From: Trileptium ribeirensis
Taxonomy: Eukaryota > Nematoda > Enoplea > Enoplida > Thoracostomopsidae
NCBI GenBank assembly: GCA_030248225.1
Contig: JASANE010001774.1
Coordinates: 53,517-117,516, forward strand
Direction: 5' to 3'
Length of the DNA: 64,000 nucleotides
In this document: piece after piece, positions 42,751-55,200 of the stretch
How the letters are laid out: every line of letters begins with the position of its first letter
Position numbering within the stretch: the stretch's first letter is position 1
The notes under the pieces: model-generated
What the model was told of the DNA's origin: nothing
Database searches by the model: none
Seen by the model: the letters and a program-made list of their open reading frames with translations, nothing else
Made by a program: the position numbers and the translations under genes

Positions 42751-42920
42751 TGGGGCTGGTGCCTTTTTCACCACAAAATTTTTCTTTTTCTTTTCACTAA
42801 AGGCCGCCCCCACGCCGCCCTGGTATTCCCTGTCGCCCTCGGCATGGCATATGAGCGTAATATGTACGTAAATATCTATATATAATTTGCTATATATTAT
42901 AAATTATAAAACTAGCTATG

Positions 42921-43690
42921 TATTTACCTATAAATATATAAAATATATTATATCTAATAAAATCCCAAAATTCACCCATACCCATAAATTACCCAAAACC
43001 TAAATTTCATACTTAAAAACCTCCTAAAACCTATTCTTTCCTTTTAAATATCACTTTGCCCAACCCATATCCCATATTCACCCACCCTCTCCTTCTAAAC
43101 CCAAAATTCTACCCAAAATCCATTTTTCTACTAAAATTCAAACCCCTCCCTCTCCCCCAAACCTCCACCAATTTCCCTAAAATTTTCATATCTTTTTCAC
43201 ATCACTACCCTCATCCACATATTAAACCCCCTTCTTCCTTTTCTTCTTTATTTCCTATAAATTTACCCTTTCCAAAAATATTCTTTTCTTCCCTTTTTCT
43301 CCATTTTTCATACATCAACCATTCCCTCAAAACTCAACCCCCATCCCCCAAATTTTAATATCCTTTTTTACTTACCACCCCTATTCATATATCTACCCCA
43401 CCCCTTTCCCACTTTTCTATTTTTCATAAATTTCCATTTTCCAAAATTCCCATTTTTCCCCAACTTTTCACATTTTACAAACATCTCCCATTTTATCAAA
43501 TCTTACTCCCCACTCCTCAAATCTTCAATACCACCTCCCCTACCTACCCCCTTCATCATATTAAAATTTCACAATCCCCCTCTCTCTACTTTTCTCAAAC
43601 CACACCCCATCTCTTTACCCCATTTCTCCTTTCAAATTTTTCATCTAAAATCCTTTTTAAATTTTATAATAAATATATAATATTATTATC
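42921..43690. repeat. 770-nt nearly G-free, C-rich tract
   Basis: The plus strand has a single G (43058) in 770 nt, with roughly equal A and C and more T. Boundaries are sharp: normal G content resumes at 43691 (CGCGGC). It is not a simple tandem repeat, since words such as CCCATTTT and CCCCC recur irregularly. The open frame 43056-43358 follows from the lack of G (no TAG or TGA possible) and is not a gene. RNA from this strand could form almost no stable structure. Confidence 0.9.
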
Positions 43691-45800
43691 GCGGCAAGCG
43701 CGTATATTTTAATATATTACGGTATTGTTTTGTTGGCGCCTATGTAGCGATATTATTATTTCTAATTATATACTTGTTCTTGTACTGAATTTTGGATGAT
43801 TATGCAATAATAATGGTTGTAGTTCTTTTAGTTTTGTTAATTACCTAGCTAATTTAGGGACTGTTTCCGGATTTTTACGGCTACGTGGCGTTTTAACAAT
43901 GACGGTTTTTTTGTATCTCTCGAGCAGTGGCGTGTAAAGATTGACTAATTTATTCTTATGGATATTAGTTCTGTTCCAGAGTAGATCGGTAACTTAGCTA
44001 GGAGTAGGGAAAGGATATACGCAGACGTCGATGTGAGTTTCACGGATAGCAAATTCTTAACGTTTTACTGTTTTCAATGCGTTCGTTCAACGTAGTTACA
44101 AGATTTGGTGGATAGACTCGACGGGTTTAATACTGTTTCGCATTCAGTTGCTTCTGTGTATTTTCGTGTTTATTGATATTACTATTTACTGGAACTATAG
44201 CGCCGGTTGGCGACATTATCGGTTTGAGCCTGTAGTTGGAGTTAGCTTTTCTGGAATTTCGATCGTGCAGTGTTACTGTTCTGCCCAGAGCTGTTCTTTG
44301 GCTAGAGTTAAGCGAGTTTCCTCGAAACGGTATAACTATTTCTATGTCACAGCATGTGCTCAACAGTGTTCAAACCAGTTTATGGCCAAGTGTTACCCGC
44401 CGCCCGTAGTTTGTGTCACGAGCTAGGTCAAGGTTATGGACATTCTCGTTAAAGAACACCAAGCAAATTGGGGATAATTATATACCGGTTTTCGGAATGA
44501 TGCTGCAATGGGTTATAACGGCTATTTGAACCAATGCGTAAAAAGGGAACGACGTTGTAACTGGAGTAAAGAGCTAATGTTATGTGATTCGAACCTGCCG
44601 TATTTTATTATTTATTTGGCGTGGTACTGACGTGTATTACGGACTCAAAATGATGTGTCACGAGTGTTAATATTGTAGAGTGTCCGAACGCATTCTTGCA
44701 ATTGGAGATTCTTCCTGCGCAGTAATATGCGTTTAATAGTTTACATTATAATTGGTTTAAAGTGGTAGAGCCCCTGTATATTCAGACTAGAATGCCGTGT
44801 TTCTGTGCGCAGGTACCACGTGTTAGGTGCGTGTATACGAACAGCCCTTCGTCATATGGTAAATAAACTATTATTACTCGTTGGCTGTTGTTGGACGCGA
44901 TAACACAGAGCGTGATACAACTTAATTGTTAACTCATTGAGCTATTAGTGCCGTTCATCAAAAGACACTAGGATTTATTATCACCACTTCCCTGGTTCGC
45001 CCAGACCACGAACTCGCGCGTCCCAGCTACTCGTAGATTTATTGGTGGCCTAACTATATTCTTTGTGTGTTATAGTAGCGCTGGGGGTCGGAGCGTCGCG
45101 TAAGCACAGAGCTACACCGCCGTGGAAAAAGATTAAGCTCCGACACGCAGCTTTCCGGACGGCTACACCCGTACGTTTATTTAATTACCTTATCGTATGG
45201 TCTTAGAATTACGCTAATAGTTTCCTTATGTTAACTTTCCCGCTTCCGAACGGCTAGCTAGGCGCGTGTTATAACTACTACTTGGTTATGGTTAAGTTAC
45301 GCCAGTGATCTCAGATTTTAATTGGGAAAATTACCTAATAGGAATAAAATAAATAACTTAGTAAGTACCCATTTGTATAGCATACATGTGGCTCAACGTT
45401 AATTTCTGCAAAACTGGGTACTAGAGTTAGCTACGATCATTTGCTATTTCTATGCCAGGTATTCACTTACAGATCCGCAATAAGGCATGAAATCATTCGA
45501 ATACTAAAAACCGATCAAATTCTGTTAGTCGTAAACGTTCGCTTTAAAATTCAAATAGAGCACAACGTGCTAGCTAGGTAATCGAATCAATCGTAAGTCA
45601 AAAATCCATAAAATAGTAATTAGGTTAAGCACTGTCGACAATCGGAAATAAATTCGCAATTGTGCTTGATGAATATCGAAGCACGACTAAAAGCGTAGAA
45701 GCTTTCGAGCGCTAAGCTTAGGTCACCTCACTCCAAGACAACTCGCTCGAGACTAAGCAAAAGAAAAAGAAACGAAGCTAACGCATGCTAGCTAATTTAG
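43691..45800. other. Gene-free stretch downstream of the G-free tract
   Basis: Normal base composition, no supportable ORF. A 92-codon Cys-rich frame at 44148-44426 has a hydrophobic start but no other support. It contains the right copy of the 24-bp inverted repeat. Confidence 0.45.
44770..44793 (-). repeat. 24-bp inverted repeat, right copy
   Basis: Exact reverse complement of 31080-31103. The two face inward like terminal repeats around the 13.7 kb that includes all three retroelement ORFs, but no target duplication is visible beside them. Confidence 0.9.
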
Positions 45801-45802
45801 GT

Positions 45803-45835
45803 AATTAGTGCTAATTATGCAAATTAGCACTAATT
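45803..45835. repeat. Perfect 14-bp hairpin
   Basis: Arms AATTAGTGCTAATT (45803-45816) and AATTAGCACTAATT (45822-45835), loop ATGCA. Related GCTAATT words occur at 3.43 kb and elsewhere, so it may belong to a foldback repeat. Confidence 0.7.
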
Positions 45836-46364
45836 GAAAACAAAAACAACAAAACTCGAAAACAAAGGAGAAAAGAAAACCCAAGGAGAGGGAGGGATAT
45901 AATAGAGAAATTGGTAACCATCCCGGGTTTTTATGAATTTTTGGGGTTTTTGGGAGGGTTTGCAGCGTAAACCCCCATGGTAGCCTGGCAAACCATAACA
46001 CTAAAAACCCCTGTATAGCCTAAAACTATATTTTTATCCCGTAATAGCTAAGTATTTTTCTGCATGAGCAACACAGCCATCCCTTAATATGAAAACAGCT
46101 ATATGGCTTGGATACAGCAGTCTTCAATTTGAAATTTTGTTTTAAAGCAAATTTACAGAATTCCATGTTTTGTAACCCAGCTTTTAATCTGATCGTAGGC
46201 ACTACTAGATTAGAAACCAAGAATATAATCTTGAACTGAAAGTGTTGTAAACATATAGGCAGGGTAGACCAATGTCAAACTGAGGGGCATCTTAGCTTGC
46301 TGCGGAATTTGAAGCAAATAATTTTGCTTTGAATCAAGAATAACGCCTCTTAAACGAAATTTGC

Positions 46365-46650
46365 GAATTTTGAATTGGTGTACGAGAATTTCGGGTACGT
46401 GGAAGTCCGGAACGTCGGAATTGGGCTTTTGAGAATCGGAAAATTTATAATCGAGAATTTGGAATTTGAAAATTTAAAATTTTGGAATCGGGGATGCATG
46501 GATAACGCTCCCGAGAATATGGATTTTGGAAGTCGGATATGTCGGAATGCGGAATGACTGCGAACAGGGGAATTGAAAATTTAGAAATATATCTATACAG
46601 ATTTGTAAATTTTGGGTTTTCAACAATTAGCCTGTGATCAGAGAACATTA
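46365..46650. repeat. G-rich, C-poor low-complexity tract (GAATTTGGAA-type)
   Basis: Irregular repetition of GGAATTTGAAAATTT, GAGAATTTGG and CGGAATG words. It is compositionally the complement of the tract at 50.95-51.55 kb. Confidence 0.6.
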
Positions 46651-49600
46651 AATATACCGCATTCGTCTCTATGACTTAATTCAAATCTAGTATACACTAA
46701 AGCTGACCATCTAAATGTCAATATACAAAACGACAAAAACCTCTTCCCAGACAGCCACGGGAAAACATACGAGGAAACTGTGTCGTCTCTACATGCTCAA
46801 ATCAAGGGTTTGTCGCTCTCATAATATAATTTTGCACTTGGCAACAGAATGCATCATCACTAGGACATCCGCACTAATGCTCCCAACGGTTTACCGCCGG
46901 AGGCTATGAACCCCTCGGCGAGAAGCGCCGACCCCACGCTATGACAAGTCGTCCAACCACCCCCTCTGGTGGCGCCGAGCCCATACAGGCCAGACATTTC
47001 GACCGGACCATCCCCTGGAAGCCGAAGGCTTGCATGATAGCCGGATTACCTGACGTCATCGATGATATCCAGATATTTTAAATCGCATTCGGTTATCCAG
47101 ATAGATCATGCATGGTATTTTATGGGGACTAGAGGATTATCCCCCTGAGGCTCGGACCCCCACAGAAAATGAATATCAGGGCTACGGTTTCAGTTAGTAC
47201 AGCGTGGTTCGTACCATACCGTAATTCGTCAATTTTTCAGGTACATATTGATGGTATTGCTTTTAGATTCAACTCGCCACGGTGATTTAAATCATTTCGT
47301 TGTATTGACGTGCAAATATTTTTCTTCATGGAGGGAATATATATTTATCATATCCTTACAGTTGTGAAAAAGAGGGAGGGAAGCGAGCGTAGTTTTGTCT
47401 GTGTGCGCCAAGGAGAGAAATTGTGAAAATTACATTTTTGTCTGTCGGTGTCACTGATAACTCATTTTCGGGTGAATAGATTTTGCATAATTTTTTCCGA
47501 TATCAAATGTGGTGATGATGTTGCATTCAGTTGAACGGAAACAGCTTTGATCCAATATTCCGGGACAAAATGGCAAAATCGTGTTTAAGAGTTGTTTTGC
47601 CAAATTTGGCTACGCTCGTAACAGTGTTTCGTCACAGCCAATATCTTAAACTTGTTTAAGGACGATGAATCCAATTTTCAGAAGAAAATTTGCCTTTAAC
47701 ATTGCATCCAATACACCAAGATGGTCTTTCTAAAGATTTTTTCAAGTGGTATAGATAAATTTTGTGTAACGTGTCGACAAATTTGGCAAATAGTGCGGCG
47801 TTCACGTTATAGTGAATCCGCTGTGTAGAACTTTTGACCCCCTGTAGTCGCGACCCTACCGTATAGACAGTCAGCGTGACACCCATACTGTAAATCAATT
47901 GCTGAGGATGTACGACAGACCCCTAGCTACTGCATTTTTTCTTTACAGTGTCGTACACACTCTTAGCTACAATTTAGCGCGAATTAACTGGAGAAGACAC
48001 CGTCTGTAGCTAATGCGATTCAATAGTCGCCTGGCCTGTGTAGTTTTTTTAATTCTCGATATTTGTATTTAGGCCATATGAAGGCTGGTGAAATAATGCC
48101 GCACACTGTTCATAAAACTCCAAAGCAGACACGGTGTGCTTGACATTGTCGAGAAGTGGTAATACGCGTAACTAGCTAATTTGAAAAAATTTATTAAAAA
48201 CATAGGGTGTCTAAGACACCCTGCTGTCAACAGTGCGCCTCACACTGTGTGGTGTACATAGGTTCCAAACGTTGGGGACATTATAGTGTGAACGTCGCAT
48301 AGGACCGAGTCCGATTGGGATTAAAAATATAATGATACGCGGTTATTTGGATCGCGACGATGATAGATTTTGTTGTCGAAATTCAACCAAGTTTGCTGAA
48401 TCCTTTGGACGCAACTTACAATTATGCTATAATTTATACTGAAACGAATAAACAAGTTGATACTAACGAAATAAACTGCATCGGCTCAGCAAAGTAATTT
48501 CATCCATATGATAGGTATATTCAAACTTAGTACTAACCAAAAAGCGAAAAATTGCAAAGTTCAAGTAACATTAACTAACTACTATCGAAAATCACCTATC
48601 AAAAACATAGACCTATCTACGCAAGGAAACATAATGTTACCAGTAGTTAGCACTTTCACAACGATATGCAAGCATCCAATTACTTAAGAGAACTATCGCT
48701 GTTCTGGACAAGTAGCTTGCGAACCCGATCCATAGTATATTCTAGTTTTGATTATATTTTGCTTTTAGGGCATTTTCAACGGAGTATTTAGGTTTTTCGG
48801 TATGCTGAATACGATGCTATAGTCACATAGAATCCAACCCGGGAGCTTATGGTGGTTTGATGGCGATAATCGGCGATCCCAATTTACCGAAAGAAGTTAG
48901 CTTATGCTTGCTTGTTTGGTTATGCTTCGTTCTCTGTGCCTCAGATAAGCTATTACTAAATTTGCCGTGTATTGTACGATGGCAATCGAGTTGTTGTTTG
49001 CTAGCTGTGCGGAGACCGTACTTTGCAGGTTGCAATCGCTACATGCGTGCGAGTGAGGTGATTCTTCTTGATACTGATTTTAAGCAAGGGCATCCCGCGA
49101 AAAATCCAGCGAAAATGTTTGTTTATAATATACGAACATTGTAGTTAAATTGAATTTTAGGATCTATGATTGCGCTATGTAACGAAACGTGATTAATGAA
49201 TAAACAAGCTGGGTTGCCTGAAAGTATCAATGAACAGACACGAAAATTACCTTCTGCATGAAATATAAACAGATCTATTTTGAAGTGCAATATAGGATAT
49301 ACCAAAATGAGCTACGAGGCAATCCTGCGTCAATTGCTGTTCTGCCGAGAGTCGGTAATAGTGTACCAGTAGACTTTGCTTAAAAGCAGTGTCGATAAGA
49401 ATGGCTTGCTAACTTGTACCAACTGCGGTTTGTGATGCTTTGCTATAGATAAATAAAGCTAATATTTTATTTGTAACGATAATCGACGTTCTAAGGAATT
49501 CTGATAATTCCTACGTTGTGAATTATCGTGATTTATTTGTAGGCTTAATGTTAGCAGTAATTGACTAGGTATATATGGAACTGCATTGCAATTCATTTTT

Positions 49601-49829
49601 CAAATGTCACACAAGTTAGCTTAATCACGATAACCAGAACATGACAGCATATCATATTAATATTTAATGAGTAATAATAAGTATGTTTTACAAGGAAACA
49701 ATTATAATAAACCTACCCGAGGCGATAGTCTTGATGTCTATTAATACTCAGACAAGACATAGCTTAGACAAGACAATTTTTGATTCAGCGAAAGAGACCC
49801 GCCAAATCTAATTTCATCTATACGGCTTT

Positions 49830-49985
49830 CCAAGCCGAGCCGAGCCAAGGCCAACTGGTATCCCGCGGAGCCGAAATTTGAAATTCCTGAGCCGACCCAC
49901 AATTAAGTCGAATCGGCCCCAGACAAATTAAATCTGAGTCGCACCGAGCCTGCTAAATTTGGCTCGTTCTCACCTCTACCGTATA
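49830..49985. repeat. GAGCCGAGCC dispersed repeat
   Basis: Contains CCGAGCCGAGCCAAGGCC and ends AAATTTGGCTCGTTCTCACC. The CGTTYTCACCTCTAC tail matches the copy near 7.77 kb. Confidence 0.5.
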
Positions 49986-50949
49986 CATGTGTTATATGGT
50001 GGCATACGTATATTGATGATTTTGCATTTGCTTGTCATTTGTTGCATATTGCATCATTGATTGTTCTGACTTCACCTTAAATTTGGCGAGTATCAGAGAC
50101 ATATAAACGTTATGTGAGGTTAATAAGCCATCTGTCTCAGCACAACATCTCTTAAATTCTTGAGCCTGATTGATCTTCAAAACACGGTAATAGTTTCTTA
50201 TTTGTATATTAAATTAACCGCTATTGGTTTATGAGTGAATAGCGGCTTCGAGCTTTACGCCAATAACGTGTGGCTTATCCAATAATGCTATTTCTTTAGG
50301 TTGGTACACCGAAATTGTTTATTTAATCAAGTCAGTTCACGATCTCAAGAGCGATGAACCCCGTTTGTACGCAAACACGATTTGAATCCTACTCCTAACT
50401 CAAAACTGTACTGTATTTAGGGCAACAACCGGCTTAGAGGTTCATGATTAAACATTGACACATATAACTTAAAAATATACATATGTATTTTATACTAGAT
50501 GACATTAACTGTGGTGGACAGCGGCCAGAAGTTTCGTTGACCGGCTGGTCGGCTGGCCGGTTACTTTTCCGGGTGGTGTACATCAGTACTGCGGTCCTCT
50601 CCAAAATTAATTTTGCAAAATTTTTCTGTGATACTTTCTGATGTATCTAATTGTGATATTTGCAACATAGTTTACATGTGAACCTGCAATACTCTTTACG
50701 CTGCAATTTATATTACTGTTTAGCAAATAGCAAGTACCTGATCTATGCCAACCAGCTGCCAAATATGGCTTACATGTAGAGCAAGGCCAATGGCAACCGC
50801 TGTTATCTGGCAGAATAACCTGACGCCCTGGAAGCTCGGCTATACCAGCCTACCCGGAAGGCCGGCTCTTCCAGAGTTTCTGTTTTGGCTTAATTACTGA
50901 CTTCAAAGCCCACTTCCAAATTTGCACAAATACTAAATTTACAAGTCTC

Positions 50950-51550
50950 TGATTGTACATGTCCCCATTTTCACGAATTCACACATTTTTCAGTTTACTC
51001 AAATCCCAAAAATTTTCGGCTCACTATTTCGAGGTTCTAAGTTCTACAATTCCCAGGTTCAATAATTCCGCTTGTACCCAAATTGTCATGTTTCAAAATG
51101 CCAATATTCCAGATTTCATAAATTTCGAGATTTTCAAAATGATTAGTTTCATAATTAACCAAATTCCCAGGTTCTTGAAATTCGGATATTTCCAAAATTT
51201 CCTGATTTTTAAATTCCTTTCTTTTTCCTAACTCCGAACTCCTAGGTTCCTAAATTACACAAATACGTAAGTTTCCAAGTTCAAATGCTCCGAGGTTATC
51301 AATTTCGGCACTACCTAAAAGCTAAATTACACTAATTTCAAGGTTCATTAACTTCTCAAAATCCTCAGATTCCAAAATTCCCGAGTTCACAAAATTCCAG
51401 TTTCAAAATTCTCAGATTCCAAAATTCCCAGGTTCCTAAAGTTCGATCAGTTCCAATATTCACAGATTCCAAAATTCTCAGCTTCCCAAATTCCCAGGTT
51501 TCTCAAATTCGAACATTTCCAAAATTCCCAGCTCTAAAATTCAGTGAGTT
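50950..51550. repeat. TTCCAAAATTCCCAGG low-complexity tract
   Basis: About twenty irregular repeats of words such as TTCCAAAATTCCCAGGTTC, CAGATTCCAAAATTC and CAAATTCCCAGG, spaced roughly 25-30 bp and G-poor on the plus strand. Open frames through it are compositional. Confidence 0.75.
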
Positions 51551-51833
51551 CATTTCATTATATTCTGACATTACCTAAATGTATATCAAATTCCCGGAAG
51601 CTGGGAATTTTGATTATATGAAATTCCCGGAATTTGGGAAGCCCCACATGGTTACCTTGGCCGCCAAGTTTGTCACAGTGAAAGCCATAACGAACATACA
51701 TCCAAAGACGAATGTACCCATTATCTTTCGTCCAACGACTGATGTCATTTACGTTTGCATGCGTTATATATAGTCCCAAACCACAACCAAATTTGCTTTT
51801 TTCCACAAAGATAGGATTGTTCGTCGACATTAA

Positions 51834-52098
51834 CCCTTTCATGCCCGAATTAATTTGTGTATCGTGCAATGTTTGACAAACTCAAGCCTGCGCCGGGGAT
51901 CGAACCCGAAACGCACGGGTGAAACTTGTGTACGCAAACCACTGAGCTATCTGAGAGCTGTTGCTCGGCCCCTTAAGGAACCTCACAATGCGAGCGAATA
52001 ACAACGCACGTTCAAATGTACGATATACGACAAACTCAGTAAACGCAACGAGTCGCAATGTGCGTTGGGTCCATTTGGGCCTAGTGGGCATGAGAGGG
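51834..52098. mobile_element. piggyBac-type MITE, 265 bp
   Basis: The ends are CCCTTTCATGCCC (51834-51846) and GGGCATGAGAGGG (52086-52098), inverted with one mismatch. TTAA flanks both sides exactly (51830-51833 and 52099-52102). TTAA duplication with ends beginning CCC is the signature of piggyBac elements. There is no transposase. A tRNA-like sequence occupies the left third on the minus strand. Confidence 0.85.
51886..51956 (-). pseudogene. tRNA-like sequence inside the MITE
   Basis: On the minus strand there is an A-box-like TAGCTCAGTGG and a perfect B-box core GGTTCGATCCC with a pairing T stem (TCGGG/CCCGG). The anticodon-loop position reads TTC (Glu-like). The acceptor arms do not pair, and the D and anticodon stems are broken, so this is a tRNA relic or SINE head rather than a working tRNA gene. 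Confidence 0.65.
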
Positions 52099-52213
52099 TT
52101 AAGAGGTCATATGTCGCCTTGTGTTGATCAGCCTTAGCTTCCATTGTCTTTAGCGTTTCATGTTTAAATCTATTCCGTTCAACGCTCTCGTCATACGTCA
52201 AATTATCATTATC

Positions 52214-55200
52214 ATGTTGCGAGCAAAGCCAAAGATGTAGCATCTTTGAGCTCACAGATATTAACAGAACTTGCTGAAATCATTGCGTTCCGTCTTTTCC
52301 ATTTGATTATCTCCTTATCATGTACTTCTTTCACATTTCCAAGAGCTATATTTGACACAATTTGCATATGTTTTGAGCAATCCGTACATTATCTAGAGGA
52401 CGTGAAGCAGAAAAATTACCACTATCAATGGCAAGATATTCCAGTATACTATTAGTGGACAGTTACCATGTTGCAAGCAAAGCCAAAGATGTAGCATCTT
52501 TGAGCTCACAGATATTAACAGTAGTTGCTGCAATCATTGCGTTCCGTCTTTTCCATTTGATTATCTCCTTATGATGTATTTCTTTCACATTTCCAAGAGC
52601 TATATTTGACACAATTTGCATATGTTTTGAGCAATCCGTACATTATCTAGAGGACGTGAAGCAGAAAAATTACCACTATCAATGGCAAGATATTCCAGTA
52701 TACTATTAGTGGACAGTTATCATGTTGCGAGCAAAGCCAAAGATGTAGCATCTTTGAGCTCACAGATATTAACAGTAGTTGCTGCAATCATTGCGTTCCG
52801 TCTTTTCCATTTGATTATCTCCTTATGATGTATTTCTTTCACATTTCCAAGAGCTATATTTGACACAATTTGCATATGTTTTGAGCAATCCGTACATTAT
52901 CTAGAGGACGTGAAGCAGAAAAATTACCACTATCAATGGCAAGATATTCCAGTATACTATTAGTGGACAGTTATCATGTTGCTAGAAAAGCCAAAGATGT
53001 AGCATCTTTGAGCTCACAGATATTAACAGTAGTTGCTGCAATCATTGCGTTCCGTCTTTTCCATTTGATTATCTCCTTATGATGTATTTCTTTCACATTT
53101 CCAAGAGCTATATTTGACACAATTTGCATATGTTTTGAGCAATCCGTACATTATCTAGAGGACGTGAAGCAGAAAAATTACCACTATCAATGGCAAGATA
53201 TTCCAGTATACTATTAGTGGACAGTTATCATGTTGCGAGCAAAGCCAAAGATGTAGCATCTTTGAGCTCACAGATATTAACAGTAGTTGCTGCAATCATT
53301 GCGTTCCGTCTTTTCCATTTGATTATCTCCTTATGATGTATTTCTTTCACATTTCCAAGAGCTATATTTGACACAATTTGCATATGTTTTGAGCAATCCG
53401 TACATTATCTAGAGGACGTGAAGCAGAAAAATTACCACTATCAATGGCAAGATATTCCAGTATACTATTAGTGGACAGTTATCATGTTGCGAGCAAAGCC
53501 AAAGATGTAGCATCTTTGAGCTCACAGATATTAACAGTAGTTGCTGCAATCATTGCGTTCCGTCTTTTCCATTTGATTATCTCCTTATGATGTATTTCTT
53601 TCACATTTCCAAGAGCTATATTTGACACAATTTGCATATGTTTTGAGCAATCCGTACATTATCTAGAGGACGTGAAGCAGAAAAATTACCACTATCAATG
53701 GCAAGATATTCCAGTATACTATTAGTGGACAGTTATCATGTTGCGAGCAAAGCCAAAGATGTAGCATCTTTGAGCTCACAGATATTAACAGTAGTTGCTG
53801 CAATCATTGCGTTCCGTCTTTTCCATTTGATTATCTCCTTATGATGTATTTCTTTCACATTTCCAAGAGCTATATTTGACACAATTTGCATATGTTTTGA
53901 GCAATCCGTACATTATCTAGAGGACGTGAAGCAGAAAAATTACCACTATCAATGGCAAGATATTCCAGTATACTATTAGTGGACAGTTATCATGTTGCGA
54001 GCAAAGCCAAAGATGTAGCATCTTTGAGCTCACAGATATTAACAGTAGTTGCTACAATCATTGCGTTCCGTCTTTTGCATTTGATTATCTCCTTATGATG
54101 TATTTCTTTCACATTTCCAAGAGCTATATTTGCCACAATTTGCATATGTTTTGAGCAATCCGTACATTATCTAGAGGACGTGAAGCAGAAAAATTACCAA
54201 TAATAACCCAAAAGCATAACAATATCAGAGACAAGCGCTATCAATGGCAAGATATTCCAGTATACTATTAGTGGACAGTTATCATGTTGCGAGCAAAGCC
54301 AAAGATGTAGCATCTTTGAGCTCACAGATATTAACAGTAGTTGCTGAAATCATTGCGTTCCGTCTTTTCCATTTGATTATCTCCTTATGATGTATTTCTT
54401 TCACATTTCCAAGAGCTATATTTGACACAATTTGCATATGTTTTGAGCAATCCGTACATTATCTAGAGGACGTGAAGCAGAAAAATTACCACTATCAATG
54501 GCAAGATATTCCAGTATACTATTAGTGGACAGTTATCATGTTGAAAAGCCGAGCAAAGCCAAAGATGTAGCATCTTTGAGCTCACAGATATTAACAGTAG
54601 TTGCTGCAATCATTGCGTTCCGTCTTTTCCATTTGATTATCTCCTTATGATGTATTTCTTTCACATTTCCAAGAGCTATATTTGACACAATTTGCATATG
54701 TTTTGAGCAATCAATTATTAGAGGAGGAAGAGAAAAAACAAAAACAAGAGGAGAAGAACAGGAGGCGAGCAAAGCCAAAGAAGCATCAGAGCTCACCGAT
54801 AAACATAGCGCAATCATTGCTTCCGTCTTTCCATGATTACCGCCCAGCCGACACAAGCATAGCCGTACATTATCTAGAGGACGTGAAGCAGAAAAATTAC
54901 CACTATCAATGGCAAGATATTCCAGTATACTATGCTGTAGTGGACAGTTATCAAATATTACAGCAAAGCCAAAGAGTAGCATCTTTTGAGCTCACAGATA
55001 TCAGTAGTTGCTGCAATCACCGCGTTGTCTTTTCCATTTGATTACCCCCCCCACCCCACCCCCAAGATGTAGCATCTTTGAGCTCACAGATATTAACAGT
55101 AGTTGCAGCAATCATTGCGTTCCGTCTTTTCCATTTGATTAACACCTAATCATGAATTTCTTTCACATTTCCAAGAGCTATATTTGCACAATTTGCATAT

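Larger units (their letters stand above)
45836..50940. other. Gene-free stretch
   Basis: No coding region supported. It includes the GAATTTGG-type low-complexity block at 46.4-46.6 kb, a GC-rich patch at 46.89-47.06 kb and a GAGCCGAGCCG repeat at 49.83-49.98 kb. The rest is AT-rich with nothing recognised. Confidence 0.45.

Noticed and set aside
43056..43358. 100-codon ORF in the G-free tract
   Set aside because: Without G, TAG and TGA stops are impossible, so a long frame is expected. The Pro/Phe/Ser/Lys composition is purely from the base bias.
44148..44426. 92-codon Cys-rich frame with a hydrophobic start, considered as an env-like or secreted protein
   Set aside because: No second supporting signal. 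The frame is short and composition matches the flanking noncoding DNA.
51886..51956. Functional tRNA-Glu gene
   Set aside because: Acceptor and D stems do not pair and the anticodon stem has mismatches. It lies inside a MITE.
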